Made by a program: the position numbers and the translations under genes. 64,000 bases of DNA. It comes from Methanobrevibacter olleyae (GTDB lineage Archaea; Methanobacteriota; Methanobacteria; Methanobacteriales; Methanobacteriaceae). The notes under the pieces are model-generated. The model did not search any database. It was not told the DNA's origin and saw only the letters and a program-made list of their open reading frames with translations. The stretch spans positions 21,151 to 85,150 of the forward strand of contig SUTG01000003.1 of the NCBI GenBank assembly GCA_015063035.1, given 5' to 3'. Positions 1-8,442 of the stretch are shown here, one piece after another (within the stretch, counting starts at the first letter, position 1; each line of letters starts with the position of its first letter).

Positions 1-427
1 CTTTTTTCTCCTTTGACAATCTTGGAGTGTATCCTATAATTCTTTTTCCGTCGAGAGCTACGGTTTTACGAATAGGATAGATACGAATATTGATTCCATG
101 GTGCTTGTTTTTATTTCTGGCAATCATATGGAATTCTGCTGTATTCTCGTTTCCATATGTTACATATAATGGGAGATAATTTGGATTGTTGAATATCCCT
201 TCAATATAACGGTCTTTTCTGTTTTCCTTTTCCACAATCTCACAAAAGCGATCAATATCCCCTTGTGTCATGGCTAAGCTGACAATCCTATTGTCTTTTT
301 TGATTGTATGATTAAGGTAAGCGTTTAAGGCACTGATTCCAACAAATATGTAGTTTAAATTGTTCTGTGAGCAAATTTCATCGACTTCTTGAAGCAATTC
401 TAATTGAATTTCTTGTTTTGTTTTCAT
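1..427 (-). CDS. LicD-associated degenerate nucleotidyltransferase-like protein (partial, runs off window)
   Basis: The first 142 codons are present; the 3' end lies outside the window. The start ATG at 427 follows an AAAGGGG ribosome binding site. The N-terminus (MKTKQEIQLELLQEVDEI) aligns with that of the 399-residue protein ending at 3285 (MQTRKDIQLDLLRKLNEL), and both follow directly after a LicD gene, so this is a second copy of the same LicD-partner cassette. The LicD DDDID metal motif is not visible; the corresponding stretch is KKDNRIVSLAM. Inference: a catalytically degenerate nucleotidyltransferase-fold protein that works with the LicD encoded 17 bp upstream. Its actual substrate cannot be read from sequence. 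Confidence 0.75.
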   Translation of the reverse strand, partial: MKTKQEIQLELLQEVDEICSQNNLNYIFVGISALNAYLNHTIKKDNRIVSLAMTQGDIDRFCEIVEKENRKDRYIEGIFNNPNYLPLYVTYGNENTAEFHMIARNKNKHHGINIRIYPIRKTVALDGKRIIGYTPRLSKEKK

Positions 428-443
428 TATTTAACCCCTTTAA

Positions 444-2099
444 TCAGTCTTCTCCACTTAATTCCTTAATCAACTCACGTTCAATGTCCATACGGCTATA
501 TCCGCATTCATCTTCTACCTTTTGCCAAATCAAACCGTTTCTGGTATTGTCAACGGATTTCTTGTATAATTCCATGGCCTTATCATTTTCACCAAGCTCT
601 GATTTTGCCCTAGCTTGACTAGCCATTATCTCTCCATCAAATGGATATAAGTTTAATGCCTCATCACATAGATTGTCAATTGATTTGTAATCTTCAGCAG
701 TTTCTGCATTGCTTTCCATAAGCCAGATCTTAGCCCTATAGATGTCTATCAAATCAGGATATTCCTCATCATATTTCCCAATCAGTGATTGAACCAATTC
801 CTTATCCTTCTTGTCATATCTAGCTATTGAGAGTTCCCTTGCAATATCGCAGATTTCTTCAATCTTAGTGAATTCCTCTCCAAGAGGCTCCTCTTCTGCT
901 TTTCTAACGCTTAGGAACTTGTTGACATTATAGTATTGGCCCTGTTCAATCAAGCTGAACAATGCTGTTGCAAGATTCTTGTCTGAAATAGGGACCTTGA
1001 TGTTGTATCTTCTGACATCTGCAATGGATTGCAGTTTAGTGTATTCCTTGAATTCATCATTCAAAGCTTTATAATCTTTATTTTCTAATAATTCACGTAG
1101 ATAATCCTCTTTTCCTTCCAATTTATTGATGATGTGTCTGGATTCGACCTTAACTTTTGCCTTTGCAACCAGCATATCGACTTTTCTACGGTTATAGTAG
1201 ACTTCAGCGTTGTTCCTTTTATTTTTCTTGTATTTTCTAAATACTTTCTCACGGTTGATCTTGCCGACATAACGTTTTGTATACTCTTCAAATGGAATTT
1301 CATTTTTAAGGCCGTTATGTGATACCTGTTCTTCATAAACTGGAATGTACATCCAGCTGTCACCGTATGCAGTTCTAAGGATGCCTTCTGTATTGTATCC
1401 TATAGGGAACTCGCCGTCTTCAAATTTTCCAAGCTCAATGTTTTTGAAGTGCTTCTTGTTGTAGATATAGTTCTTGATTCCCCAGTGCATGCAGTATTCA
1501 TCGCATTCCTCATCTGTATAAGACTTCAATTTATCTTCAAGTTCATTCAGGACTTTCTCTTCTCCTTCCTTGTCAACCCTTTTGCAGTATTTCTTATACA
1601 GTTCATAGTGCTTTTGCCAATCCTCAAGAGAGGTGTTTTTATTCACTATAAAGTAAGGGGATAGCAATTCAGTGTAGATTTCAAGGGTTTCGAGATATTT
1701 TTCCCTTTCGGCCTCATCTCTTGGTATCAGGTCAAATATGAATAGTTCAAGGTGTTGGCCACATGCCTTTGCAGTGAATGCCTGTGAAATGTAAATGTTT
1801 GTAGAGCTTGTGTCAACATATCTAGGGAGTGGATTGCAATAGTAGGGAGTGTTTTCCTTATAGACAAAAGATCTTCCTTCAGGCAAGACATTCTCTTCGG
1901 TTTCAAGAACATGTCTCAATTTGTTCCAGTTATCTCTTGTAATGTATAAGTCTATATCATCATCCCAAGGCATGAAGCTGCGGTTTCTGACTGCGCCTAA
2001 TGATGCACCTGCAGCAAGGAGATATTCCACATCATATTTCCTGCAGAGTTCATCAAATTCAACCAATAGCTGATATAGATTGCTCTGCAAAGTGTTCAT
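444..2099 (-). CDS. LicD family phosphotransferase with C-terminal helical-repeat region
   Basis: LicD proteins transfer phospho-substituents such as phosphocholine from CDP-activated donors onto surface glycans. The N-terminus has the family signature: LLAAGASLGAVRNRSF then MPWDDDIDLYITRDNW, including the acidic DDDID metal site. Residues after about 330 look like an all-helical TPR-type region, including a stretch ending GENDKAMELYKKSVDNTRNG. The 545-residue paralogue at 4447-6084 has the same layout and nearly the same end (NTRNGLIW). An in-frame TTG lies at 2108 with GGGAG upstream; I chose ATG 2099 because the paralogue aligns from that Met (MNTLQ against MNEKQ). It lies in the minus-strand cluster with gpsA and a TagD-like gene, which suggests CDP-glycerol or a related donor. 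Confidence 0.88.
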   Translation of the reverse strand: MNTLQSNLYQLLVEFDELCRKYDVEYLLAAGASLGAVRNRSFMPWDDDIDLYITRDNWNKLRHVLETEENVLPEGRSFVYKENTPYYCNPLPRYVDTSSTNIYISQAFTAKACGQHLELFIFDLIPRDEAEREKYLETLEIYTELLSPYFIVNKNTSLEDWQKHYELYKKYCKRVDKEGEEKVLNELEDKLKSYTDEECDEYCMHWGIKNYIYNKKHFKNIELGKFEDGEFPIGYNTEGILRTAYGDSWMYIPVYEEQVSHNGLKNEIPFEEYTKRYVGKINREKVFRKYKKNKRNNAEVYYNRRKVDMLVAKAKVKVESRHIINKLEGKEDYLRELLENKDYKALNDEFKEYTKLQSIADVRRYNIKVPISDKNLATALFSLIEQGQYYNVNKFLSVRKAEEEPLGEEFTKIEEICDIARELSIARYDKKDKELVQSLIGKYDEEYPDLIDIYRAKIWLMESNAETAEDYKSIDNLCDEALNLYPFDGEIMASQARAKSELGENDKAMELYKKSVDNTRNGLIWQKVEDECGYSRMDIERELIKELSGED

Positions 2100-2193
2100 T
2101 TTACTCAATTGAATTCGCTCCCAATTTTATTTTTCTCTCTAATTTCAAACATCTACAATTAGCATAAATCTTATCTTATTTTAAGATTTTATT

Positions 2194-3258
2194 CTAAGCA
2201 TTGATAATCTCTTCAATAGCTGATACAAGTTCTTCTGTATCTTCAATGGAATGGTTACCTACATGAGCAACCCTAAACATCTTTTTGGCATTGTCTCCAC
2301 CACTTGGATTGACTGTGAATCCATACTTGTCAATGAGTTCCCTATAAACCACATCAGCGTTTTCATCAGGGAATATCACTGGAGTCACTGCATTGGACAA
2401 TGGATAGCTTGGGTAATCCAAACCGATTTCCTTGATTCTTTTTCTAAAGTAAACAGCTATTTCATGGGTGTCATTGATGATGTTTTCAATTCCTCTTTCC
2501 TCAAAGCGTTTAACTATATCTTCCAGCTCAATGATAACCCTTACAGCTGGAGTGAATGGGGTTTGGCCTCTTTCACCATTCTTCAAGTAATCCTTGAAAT
2601 CAAAATAGATGGATTTGGAATCTATGGTTTCAACCCTTTTCAAGGCCTTTTCGCTTAATGCAACAACAGATAATCCTGGAGCAAGTGACAATGCCTTCTG
2701 TGAGCTTAATATGACAGCATCGATTCCATACTTGTCCATATTTACTTCATCTGCCAAGAATGCGCTGATTGCATCTACAACAAAGACCAAATCCTTTTCC
2801 TTACAGAGTTCAGAGAGCATTTCAATGTCATACAATTGGCCTATTGAAGTTTCATCCAAGTTCACGAGCAAACCTGTAAATTCATCTTCTCCCATAACTT
2901 CATCAATCATTTCCCTTGTAAGGGTTTCGCCTTGCTCAACCTCTACAACCTTATGAGGGATTTCATGAACTTCACAAATTTGGACAAAACGGTTTCCAAA
3001 GGAACCTCCGTTTATGACTATTAGATTGTCTTCCTTTGTAAAGCAGTTCATTATGGTAGCTTCCATAGCACCTGTTCCAGAACAGGTCAATAATATTATT
3101 TCTCCCTTTTCATTGAACAATAATCTTTTCAATCCTGCGTTAGCGGAAAATACCACTTGCGAAAACTCATCATTTCTGAAGTAAGGGACTTGCTTTCCAC
3201 CGATTTCCAATGTTTCCTCAAACATTTCTACAGGTCCGATTGCAAACAATTTACTCAT
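2194..3258 (-). CDS. class V aminotransferase, 2-aminoethylphosphonate:pyruvate transaminase-like
   Basis: A PLP-dependent fold type I aminotransferase of 354 residues. It has the glycine-rich phosphate-binding segment TCSGTGAMEA near residue 58, the DAISA aspartate near 162 that contacts the PLP ring nitrogen, and the Schiff-base lysine in LSSQKALSLAPGL (K188). The family includes 2-aminoethylphosphonate, serine and alanine transaminases. The start follows AGGAGATTAGATT. It sits between the two LicD/partner cassettes on the same strand, so its amino product is probably attached to, or activated for, a surface glycan. No PEP mutase or phosphonopyruvate decarboxylase is visible in the window, so a true phosphonate pathway is not supported here; a small amino-alcohol or amino-acid role is equally possible. 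Confidence 0.8.
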   Translation of the reverse strand: MSKLFAIGPVEMFEETLEIGGKQVPYFRNDEFSQVVFSANAGLKRLLFNEKGEIILLTCSGTGAMEATIMNCFTKEDNLIVINGGSFGNRFVQICEVHEIPHKVVEVEQGETLTREMIDEVMGEDEFTGLLVNLDETSIGQLYDIEMLSELCKEKDLVFVVDAISAFLADEVNMDKYGIDAVILSSQKALSLAPGLSVVALSEKALKRVETIDSKSIYFDFKDYLKNGERGQTPFTPAVRVIIELEDIVKRFEERGIENIINDTHEIAVYFRKRIKEIGLDYPSYPLSNAVTPVIFPDENADVVYRELIDKYGFTVNPSGGDNAKKMFRVAHVGNHSIEDTEELVSAIEEIINA

Positions 3259-3284
3259 AATCTAATCTCCTATAAAAGTTTAAT

Positions 3285-4457
3285 TTAAATCTCTATTTTT
3301 AATTTTTTAATATTATTTAATAATTCTATTTCTTGATTTTTTCCTAAATAATCATATAATATGTTGTCAATATCCTCATCAACTGAATAAGTGTAACCCA
3401 ATTCCATAGATTTTTTCAATGATTTAATTAATGGATCTAATTCAATTTTTAGATTTCTTTCATCTTCGATTTTATAAAGATCAATTATCTTTTCTTTTTT
3501 ATTTAACATATCTTTGCGGATTTTAACAACGTTCTCACTTTGAATAATTTGTCTTTTTAAATTAGTGCTAGTTTTTTTATATTCCTCCATTTCCATTCTT
3601 TTTATATAATTTAACTCATCACATCTTTGTATAATCTCTAAACTTTCTCTTAATTTGAAATCATTTGAAAACTCTTCCCAACTAATAATACTGCTTTTAT
3701 AACCATTATTTAATTTCCACTCCTTTTCTTTCCAATTTTTTCCATAAAAATTGAATATAAACGGTTCGAAATCTTCAAGTATAAATGTAGGCACTCCATC
3801 TAATTCTTTAGAAATAAGTTTTTCAAATATATCACTATTAAATTTTCTTCCAGAAACTCTTACAAAGGGATATTTTTTGATATTAGTCCATGTATCAATT
3901 GCGTAATTTCTTTTTTTGTTTTCGTACCTTATTCTGTTAGCACGTTCATTTCCTATAAAAAAACATATGATATTTAATATTTTTTGATGCAATTTACATT
4001 TCCAAAATTTGTTGTTAATTAGTTTCAAATATCTCAAATTCCATAATCTTTGTTGAGATTTAAGTTTTTTTCCTTGTCCTTTTGGGATTTGATGATTAAT
4101 AAAATGAATATTAATTCGAATGCAATGATTATCTATATGCCTGTCGGTTTGAAAATTCATATCAATCAATTTAAAATCCAATGAATTTTTAAATCCAAAC
4201 ATCATCATGTTTTTATCAAATTTAGGGTTTGATCTAAAATCTTCAAAGTAATATGCATCATCATTTAAAATATCTGCAATCTTTTCAGCATCCCCTTGGC
4301 ACATTATAACATCCAACGATTCCATTTCATTGATAGACTCATTTTTATATGCCAAAATTGCTGCTTGTTTATGTAAAGCATAACTAACGTTTGCTTCTTC
4401 AGATAGTTCATTTAATTTGCGAAGCAAATCAAGTTGTATGTCTTTTCTAGTTTGCAT
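3285..4457 (-). CDS. LicD-associated degenerate nucleotidyltransferase-like protein
   Basis: This 390-residue protein is homologous at its N-terminus to the partial gene at 1-427. I chose ATG 4457 (GGAGGATG upstream) over the longer reading from 4484; it then overlaps the end of the upstream LicD by 11 bp, which implies translational coupling. The LicD-type DDDID is replaced by ESLDVIMC, so metal catalysis looks lost, although the alternation of helix and strand still resembles a nucleotidyltransferase fold. The middle and C-terminal parts are rich in Lys, Asn, Ile and Phe and have no motif I recognise; the last ~100 residues are helical and charged. The DNA of this gene and of the LicD before it is visibly more AT-rich than the first LicD copy, which fits separate acquisition. 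Function unknown, probably an accessory subunit of LicD. Confidence 0.72.
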   Translation of the reverse strand: MQTRKDIQLDLLRKLNELSEEANVSYALHKQAAILAYKNESINEMESLDVIMCQGDAEKIADILNDDAYYFEDFRSNPKFDKNMMMFGFKNSLDFKLIDMNFQTDRHIDNHCIRINIHFINHQIPKGQGKKLKSQQRLWNLRYLKLINNKFWKCKLHQKILNIICFFIGNERANRIRYENKKRNYAIDTWTNIKKYPFVRVSGRKFNSDIFEKLISKELDGVPTFILEDFEPFIFNFYGKNWKEKEWKLNNGYKSSIISWEEFSNDFKLRESLEIIQRCDELNYIKRMEMEEYKKTSTNLKRQIIQSENVVKIRKDMLNKKEKIIDLYKIEDERNLKIELDPLIKSLKKSMELGYTYSVDEDIDNILYDYLGKNQEIELLNNIKKLKIEI

Positions 4458-6084
4458 TTTGCACATCCTCCGCCAATCTATCAATACCTACATATTTCTT
4501 TGCATCTTTCCAAATTAATCCATTTCTTGTATTGTGGACTGCTTCATAGTACATTTTACTTGATTTATCCATTTCCCCTATATTGTAGAGAGCTTCTGCA
4601 ATATAGGCCATGATTTCACCATCTGTAGGAAAATCTTCTAGCATTTTATTTCCTTCATCAATAATTAGATTATAATCTTTTTCATTTAGCTTATTCAATT
4701 CAAGCCATAATCTAGCCCTATAAGTTTCAACTAAATTTTCACAATAATCCTCTGCTTTATTTAACGTATTTTCAACAGTCTCTATATCTTTATTATCAAA
4801 AATAGCAACGGACAATGTTCTACAATAATCGCAAATATCTTTAAGATATTTTAAATCTTCATCAAGTTCAAAATTATTTTCACAAATATCTAAAATATTT
4901 CTACTAATAAAGTATGTTCCCTGTTTAATTTTATTCTCAATAGCTATTTTTAACAAATTCTTATCAATTTCAATGAATAAGTTAAAGGTTTTGCAATTCT
5001 CATCTAACTGAACTGAATAATAGTCTGCAAATAATTTATTCAACACATCATATTCTCCCTCTTCTAATAATTTTTTAGGATTATAATCATTTATTTCAAT
5101 TTTTTTGTATAATTCTCTAATTATTATAAATCCTTTCATTCTAATTTTTTCTAATGAAGATTTAACTCTCGGGATGTGTAAATCAATATTTAATTGTTTA
5201 AGCTTCTCATAATTTTTCAAAGTTTCCTCTTGATTAATTTGTTTTAAATATATTTTAGTATACTCCTCAAAGGAGTGATTTAAAGAGTTTATTAAAGGGA
5301 AATGAAATATTTGATCATCTTTTTCTGGAACATACATCCAGCTGTCACCATATTGCACTCGACACATATCTTCCAATCCTTTTGGAACTGGAAATTTTTT
5401 CCCTTCAAATTCTTCATAACGTTTTCCAGTATAATCTTCAGTTTTGAAAATTATTTCGTTGTTTCCCCAACGCAAATATAAATTATCAGCTTTTTCTAAA
5501 GGATATGAGTAATATTTTTCATAAATTTCATCCAATATCGTAGAGTGCCCTTTCTTTTGAATTTCATTATAATACTTAAAAACTAATTTTTTATGTTCTT
5601 CATATTCATTTAAAGGAATGTGTTTGGAAGTCATAAAGGTAGGTGATAATATTTCCAAAAAAGCTCGCATGTGTTTTATATGTTCCTCTTGCCCATCTTC
5701 TATATTTGGGATTGGGTCTAAGATAAAAAATTCAACTTGTTCACCGCAGGATTTTGCCGCAATTGATTGGGCTAGATGAATAACTGTTGATGTTGTGTCA
5801 GTATATCTTGCTATTGGATTTCTATAATACTTTGTATTTTCCATACAAACTAAATCTCTATTTTTTGGTAATATTTCCGGATTTTCACTAATTAAATTGT
5901 ATAGTTTTTCCCAATTTGATCTTGTAATATGCAAGTCAATATCATCATCCCATGGAAGAAATCCATTATTTCTGATTGCTCCTAATGCAGCGCCTCCACC
6001 AATACAGTAATCAATATTATTCTCTTTACAAATATCATCTATTTCTACTAATAAGTCGAATAATCTTTTTTGTTTTTCATTCAT
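4447..6084 (-). CDS. LicD family phosphotransferase, second copy
   Basis: 545 residues, paralogous along its whole length to the LicD at 444-2099. The N-terminal catalytic region carries CIGGGAALGAIRNNGF followed by LPWDDDIDLHITRSNW, so the metal-binding DDDID is intact. Other shared landmarks are YGDSWMYVPE in the middle and VHNTRNGLIWKDA near the end, with a helical-repeat C-terminus between. The start ATG follows GGTGATATTTA. It lies downstream of the TagD-like fusion gene and overlaps the partner gene, so the order donor synthesis, transferase, partner is conserved within one operon. Predicted role: transfer of a CDP-linked phospho-alcohol to envelope polysaccharide; acceptor and donor not proven. 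Confidence 0.88.
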   Translation of the reverse strand: MNEKQKRLFDLLVEIDDICKENNIDYCIGGGAALGAIRNNGFLPWDDDIDLHITRSNWEKLYNLISENPEILPKNRDLVCMENTKYYRNPIARYTDTTSTVIHLAQSIAAKSCGEQVEFFILDPIPNIEDGQEEHIKHMRAFLEILSPTFMTSKHIPLNEYEEHKKLVFKYYNEIQKKGHSTILDEIYEKYYSYPLEKADNLYLRWGNNEIIFKTEDYTGKRYEEFEGKKFPVPKGLEDMCRVQYGDSWMYVPEKDDQIFHFPLINSLNHSFEEYTKIYLKQINQEETLKNYEKLKQLNIDLHIPRVKSSLEKIRMKGFIIIRELYKKIEINDYNPKKLLEEGEYDVLNKLFADYYSVQLDENCKTFNLFIEIDKNLLKIAIENKIKQGTYFISRNILDICENNFELDEDLKYLKDICDYCRTLSVAIFDNKDIETVENTLNKAEDYCENLVETYRARLWLELNKLNEKDYNLIIDEGNKMLEDFPTDGEIMAYIAEALYNIGEMDKSSKMYYEAVHNTRNGLIWKDAKKYVGIDRLAEDVQNAN

Positions 6085-6126
6085 TAAATATCACCGTAAG
6101 ATAATTAACGATTTTAATTTTTTATT

Positions 6127-7431
6127 TTACTTTTCAGCCTTCTTGACTTGCTCCAATACCTTAACTATATTAAAGGATTCATCCTCAAATATGCTTTTGG
6201 AATCAGTACGATTTCTTGATAGCATTCTTGACATTGCCCTGATTAGGTATTTGAAACCGTTTCCTTCAAAGTTTGTATTATATATCTGGACATCTTTGGA
6301 TCCTGGAGTGTGAAGTTCAAAGCTCTTGCTTCTCCACCAAGCGCCTTTCATCCTGATTGTACCTTTTGTTCCAATGATTTCCAATTGGTTGTCAACACGT
6401 ATTTCGTTTCCAACGTTGATCACTGCTCTTCCGTTAGGATAAGCGAAATTCATGGATGCAAATTCGATATTTTCCCCATCCTTTTTCACTAGGAAATCCG
6501 CTTTTTCCCAATCTGAACCCATTATCTTAAGCATAGGCAATATTGCAATGGAGCTTAAGTCATAGAATAGGTTGGAACGGCTTGCATCATTTTTGGAAAT
6601 GGAACAGTTAAAGCTCAATATGTCTCCAATCAATCCGCCTTGTGTCATCCATAGGAGCTGGTTGAATACATAGATGTGAACCATCTTGATGTTTTCCATC
6701 AATATGAGTTTCTTTTCCTTAGCAAGGTTCATCAGCTCTTCCAGCTCGCTTGTCTTGAATGTTGCTGGGGGGTCATAAATGACATGCTTTCCAAGCTTCA
6801 ATGCCCTTTTGATGAAATTGAATCTTTTTTCTATGGAACAGCGAATATAAACGATATCAGAGGACTCGATAAGTTCATTGTAATCATCAAAAACATTAGG
6901 AAGGGAATACTTTTTCTGGAATAGCTTCAATTCCTCTTCATTGTCACAATAGACATTCTTCACTTCAAATCCATTAACCAACTTTGCCTCATTCACAATT
7001 TGATTGTCATCTGCAAAGTCACAGATTATTCCAATGTCGTATTGGTCGAATTTCTCTTCCCTTATTTGTGTGCTGGATATTCCTTTGGTTCTTTCAAGGT
7101 AAATCATATCACAATATCTGGACAAATGATCGAATTTTCCTCTCCAGTCATCACCGATTACAAATGCGTCAATGTCGTATTTGATGATATCTCCTATCTT
7201 CTGTCCGAGATATTCCTCAACGATGATCTCATCTGCAAATCCGGTGTTGACCACATTTTCAATTCTTGTTGCAAGTGAATCATGAACGTTAAGCTTTCCA
7301 CGGCCAATGTCATAGTTTTCACCAGTGACACCAACAACCAAATAGTCTCCATGTTCCTTTGCTCTTTTTAAAATGTTATAGTGTCCTATATGAAATAAAT
7401 CAAATGTTCCATATGTGATAATCTTTTTCAT
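6127..7431 (-). CDS. TagD-like CTP:glycerol-3-phosphate cytidylyltransferase fused to a Gfo/Idh/MocA-type domain
   Basis: The start at ATG 7431 (AGAGGACTTACT upstream) leaves 19 bp to gpsA. Residues 1-130 are a cytidylyltransferase: GTFDLFHIGHYNIL with the HxGH signature (14-17), DDWRGKF, and RTKGISSTQIR (114-124), closest to the RTxGISTT motif of TagD-type enzymes that make CDP-glycerol. Residues ~131-435 look like an NAD(P)-binding oxidoreductase of the Gfo/Idh/MocA type with segments IGIICDFADD, SSDIVYIRCS and GKHVIYDPP. In catalytically active members the last motif is usually KHVxxEKP; here the lysine position is proline (DPP, 220-222), so this half may not be a normal dehydrogenase. Alternatives are a structural or sensing domain, or oxidation of the nucleotide-linked alcohol. 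Confidence 0.85.
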   Translation of the reverse strand: MKKIITYGTFDLFHIGHYNILKRAKEHGDYLVVGVTGENYDIGRGKLNVHDSLATRIENVVNTGFADEIIVEEYLGQKIGDIIKYDIDAFVIGDDWRGKFDHLSRYCDMIYLERTKGISSTQIREEKFDQYDIGIICDFADDNQIVNEAKLVNGFEVKNVYCDNEEELKLFQKKYSLPNVFDDYNELIESSDIVYIRCSIEKRFNFIKRALKLGKHVIYDPPATFKTSELEELMNLAKEKKLILMENIKMVHIYVFNQLLWMTQGGLIGDILSFNCSISKNDASRSNLFYDLSSIAILPMLKIMGSDWEKADFLVKKDGENIEFASMNFAYPNGRAVINVGNEIRVDNQLEIIGTKGTIRMKGAWWRSKSFELHTPGSKDVQIYNTNFEGNGFKYLIRAMSRMLSRNRTDSKSIFEDESFNIVKVLEQVKKAEK

Positions 7432-7450
7432 AGTAAGTCCTCTTTTTAAT

Positions 7451-8416
7451 TTAAATGTTTTCCCACAATTTTTTAAATGCAATTTTTGGTGGGATTTGTT
7501 TTATAATGACATCATAAACAAAATCAACTATTTCACTTTTTATATTGGTTTTTTCGCAAATTTCCTTCATGGCCATAATTGAGTTTTTTCCTTCAAAAAC
7601 TATCCCGCTTGCTTTCTCATCTACAATAATTCTTTGACCATATAACATACCTAAGGTGTGATTTCTGCTTTCATTTGAAGTGGATGTAAGTACAAGATCT
7701 CCGAATCCACAGTATTCTCCAACTGTAGAGGCATTTCCCCCTACGCTTTCAATTATTTTTATAGTCTCTTTAAAACCTTTTGTTAAAACAGCATATCTTG
7801 CATTTTCATTGATATTCATTCCTTCACAGATACCATTTGCTATTGCATTGATATTTTTTACAATTCCGCATATTTCAAGACCTACAACATCATCTAAAAT
7901 CTTTACTTTAAAGTGTGGTGTTGATAACACTTCTTTTACCTTTATAGCATTTTCTTTATTTTTTGATGCGATATTTGATACTGTTTCAAGGTTTAAGACC
8001 ATTTCTGATGCAAAGTTAGGTCCAGACAATGAAACATGCCCATCATCAAAGTATTCGCTTATCACATTTCCCATGGTTTTTAAAGAAGGGTATTCAATTC
8101 CTTTTGCAGTTGAGACAAGAATTGTATCTTCATCAACACAATCTTCAATTTCAGATAAAGTTAATCTAAATGCAGATGATGGAATGGATAAAAATATTAT
8201 TTTGCAATCTTTTAAATCATCATAACTGGTAGTGGCTATTATGTTTTCCTCTAATTTTGTATTGGGATAATATTCATTGTTAATGCCATCTCTGTTAATG
8301 GATTCAGCTAATTCCTCTCTTCTCATATATAGGTATACTTCATCTACATTTTGGGCTATTATTTGAGCTAATGCAGTACCTAAACTACCTGCCCCTATAA
8401 TACCTACTTTATCCAT
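7451..8416 (-). CDS. gpsA: NAD(P)-dependent sn-glycerol-3-phosphate dehydrogenase
   Basis: Reduces dihydroxyacetone phosphate to sn-glycerol 3-phosphate. All family landmarks are present: Rossmann IGAGSLGTALAQ at 7-18, VSTAKGIE, LSGPNFASE, the catalytic-lysine segment GIVKNINAIANG, and GFGDLVLTSTSNESRN. Length (321 residues) is normal. The start has GGTGAT-TTT-ATG. Archaeal membrane lipids are built on sn-glycerol-1-phosphate by a different enzyme (EgsA/AraM), so a bacterial-type GpsA next to a TagD-like cytidylyltransferase and LicD genes points to CDP-glycerol production for a surface polymer rather than lipid synthesis. It is the first gene of the minus-strand run that continues to the left window edge. 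Confidence 0.93.
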   Translation of the reverse strand: MDKVGIIGAGSLGTALAQIIAQNVDEVYLYMRREELAESINRDGINNEYYPNTKLEENIIATTSYDDLKDCKIIFLSIPSSAFRLTLSEIEDCVDEDTILVSTAKGIEYPSLKTMGNVISEYFDDGHVSLSGPNFASEMVLNLETVSNIASKNKENAIKVKEVLSTPHFKVKILDDVVGLEICGIVKNINAIANGICEGMNINENARYAVLTKGFKETIKIIESVGGNASTVGEYCGFGDLVLTSTSNESRNHTLGMLYGQRIIVDEKASGIVFEGKNSIMAMKEICEKTNIKSEIVDFVYDVIIKQIPPKIAFKKLWENI

Positions 8417-8442
8417 AAAATCACCTAAAATTAATCAATATT

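Noticed and set aside
2251..2658. 135-codon + strand frame opposite the aminotransferase
   Set aside because: Lies antisense to a well-supported gene, has no ribosome site, and has no recognisable protein features.
2194..3258. Full phosphonate biosynthesis pathway
   Set aside because: Only a transaminase-like gene is present; no PEP mutase or phosphonopyruvate decarboxylase was found in the window.
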